Source of the DNA: Diphasiastrum complanatum
Lineage: Eukaryota > Streptophyta > Lycopodiopsida > Lycopodiales > Lycopodiaceae
Length of the DNA stretch: 64,000 bases
Assembly (NCBI GenBank): GCA_029204225.1
Contig: CM055110.1
Location: forward strand, 18,595,501-18,659,500
Reading direction: 5' to 3'
Both the position numbers and the translations under genes were made by a program. This document shows, piece after piece, positions 63,298-64,000 of the stretch. The notes below the pieces were generated by a model, which saw only the letters and a list, made by a program, of their open reading frames with translations, made no database searches and was not told the origin of the DNA. How positions within the stretch are numbered: position 1 is the stretch's first letter; each line of letters begins with the position of its first letter.

Positions 63298-64000
63298 TAC
63301 AGGTGCGGCAGAGCACCGAGATTCCCCATCGCAGCCAACACCTGTAGCCGGCACTAGCTCCGCTGCAGCATCCATTCCACCTTCTTCTTCTGAAGAGACT
63401 CTTGCAGTGCCAATTGGTGGGGCCGGCAATAGTGCTATTGGTAGCACTGTTAGGGGACGGGGTCGAGGACATGTGAGAGGCAAGGATGTTTTTGTGGCAA
63501 CCTTCCAGCAGTCACATAGGGATGCAGCTGCTATTGTTGTTAGGAGGTGCTTTTACTTGTGTGACCTCCCTTTTCATGTGGCACAGACCCCTGCATGGAG
63601 GGATATGATGCGAGCAGTATCTCGTATCGGTGTTGAGTGGGAGGGCCCGACCATGGAGCAGTTGAGGACGAGAGAGCTACATGCTGAGCGGCAGTCCGTG
63701 GATGCTGACCTACAGCCCATTAGGAAGTCATGCGCCTATATGCTCATTGTTTTGGAGCGGCTCATAAAAGTGCATGGAAGCTTGAGGATGACAGTGGTTT
63801 CACCCCGGCAGAGTGGGACCGATCACGAGAGGCCAAGGCCAGGAGATTTGAGGCGATCGTGATGGGGACTTCATTTTGGGATGATGCACGCTCCATTGTC
63901 ATATCCATGCAGCCTATCTATAGTGTGCTTCGCCTTACTGATAGAGAGGGTTCCACCTTAGGCCTTCTTTATGAGTTTATGGATAAGCTGGGAGAGCACC
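63298..64000 (+). pseudogene. hAT-type transposase fragment (DUF659-like), runs off the right edge
   Basis: An Ala/Ser/Gly-rich lead (GTSSAAASIPPSSSEE, RGRGRGHVRGKD) is followed by RRCFYLCDLPFHVAQTPAW, RDMMRAVSRIG and a basic ERQSVDADLQPIRKS, the start of the DUF659 block of plant hAT transposases. A frameshift near 63755 moves to AWKLEDDSGFTPAEWDRS, then FWDDARSIVISMQPIYSVL, RLTDREGSTLGLLYEFMD, which matches the later FW...L.PL..VLRL.D block. The segment between, with most of the catalytic core, is deleted. Continuation beyond 64000 is unknown. Confidence 0.72.

Noticed and set aside
59611-64000. N-terminal PP2A exons inside the window
   Set aside because: Scanned for the conserved blocks expected before GEWFTARV on the minus strand and found none; they are taken to lie beyond the window.

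Overview
This window is nuclear DNA of a land plant with a large, repeat-rich genome. It is AT-rich, carries Ty1/copia and Ty3/gypsy LTR retrotransposons with plant-type primer sites, and holds one host gene whose short exons sit in multi-kilobase, transposon-filled introns. Such intron sizes suggest a fern, gymnosperm or other large-genome lineage, but the sequence does not settle which.

The host gene lies on the minus strand, from 59610 down to 18613. It encodes the 65 kDa scaffolding A subunit (HEAT repeats) of protein phosphatase 2A. I read eleven consecutive exons, all with GT-AG introns, in frame and without stops: 455 codons and a TAA, only 1368 coding bases in about 41 kb. By comparison with the usual 587-589 residue protein, about the first 131 residues are missing; their exons must lie beyond 64000.

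Left of the gene (1-18.6 kb) is a block of nested and broken retroelements. A minus-strand gypsy element (tRNA-Asp-like primer site, LTR at 8010-8718) has a long open frame running off the left edge of the window. A non-autonomous LTR element (2079-7331, duplication AGACT) has inserted into its leader. Next come a copia integrase scrap, a 1.26-kb minus-strand LTR (9486-10749) with its polypurine tract and a decayed coiled-coil protein of unknown family, and further copia and gypsy scraps.

Within the PP2A introns lie: a deleted copia copy (19588-20954); a dispersed repeat and a truncated copia (21.0-22.8 kb); a gypsy derivative with unusual LTR ends (28514-36396, duplication CCTTG) carrying a young, apparently intact copia element (30353-35746, duplication CACCT, one 1383-residue polyprotein); copia fragments at 41 and 42 kb; a nearly full-length but mutated copia (42936-48968); and further scraps at 54 kb. 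The copia at 42.9 kb and the remnant at 19.6 kb belong to one LTR family. Above 59.6 kb, in the upstream intron, are copia RT, gypsy gag and hAT transposase fragments.

No tRNA, rRNA, CRISPR or prokaryote-type operon was seen. The main interest is the survival of a housekeeping gene across transposon-swollen introns, and several retroelement proteins and LTR structures that do not match the usual families.
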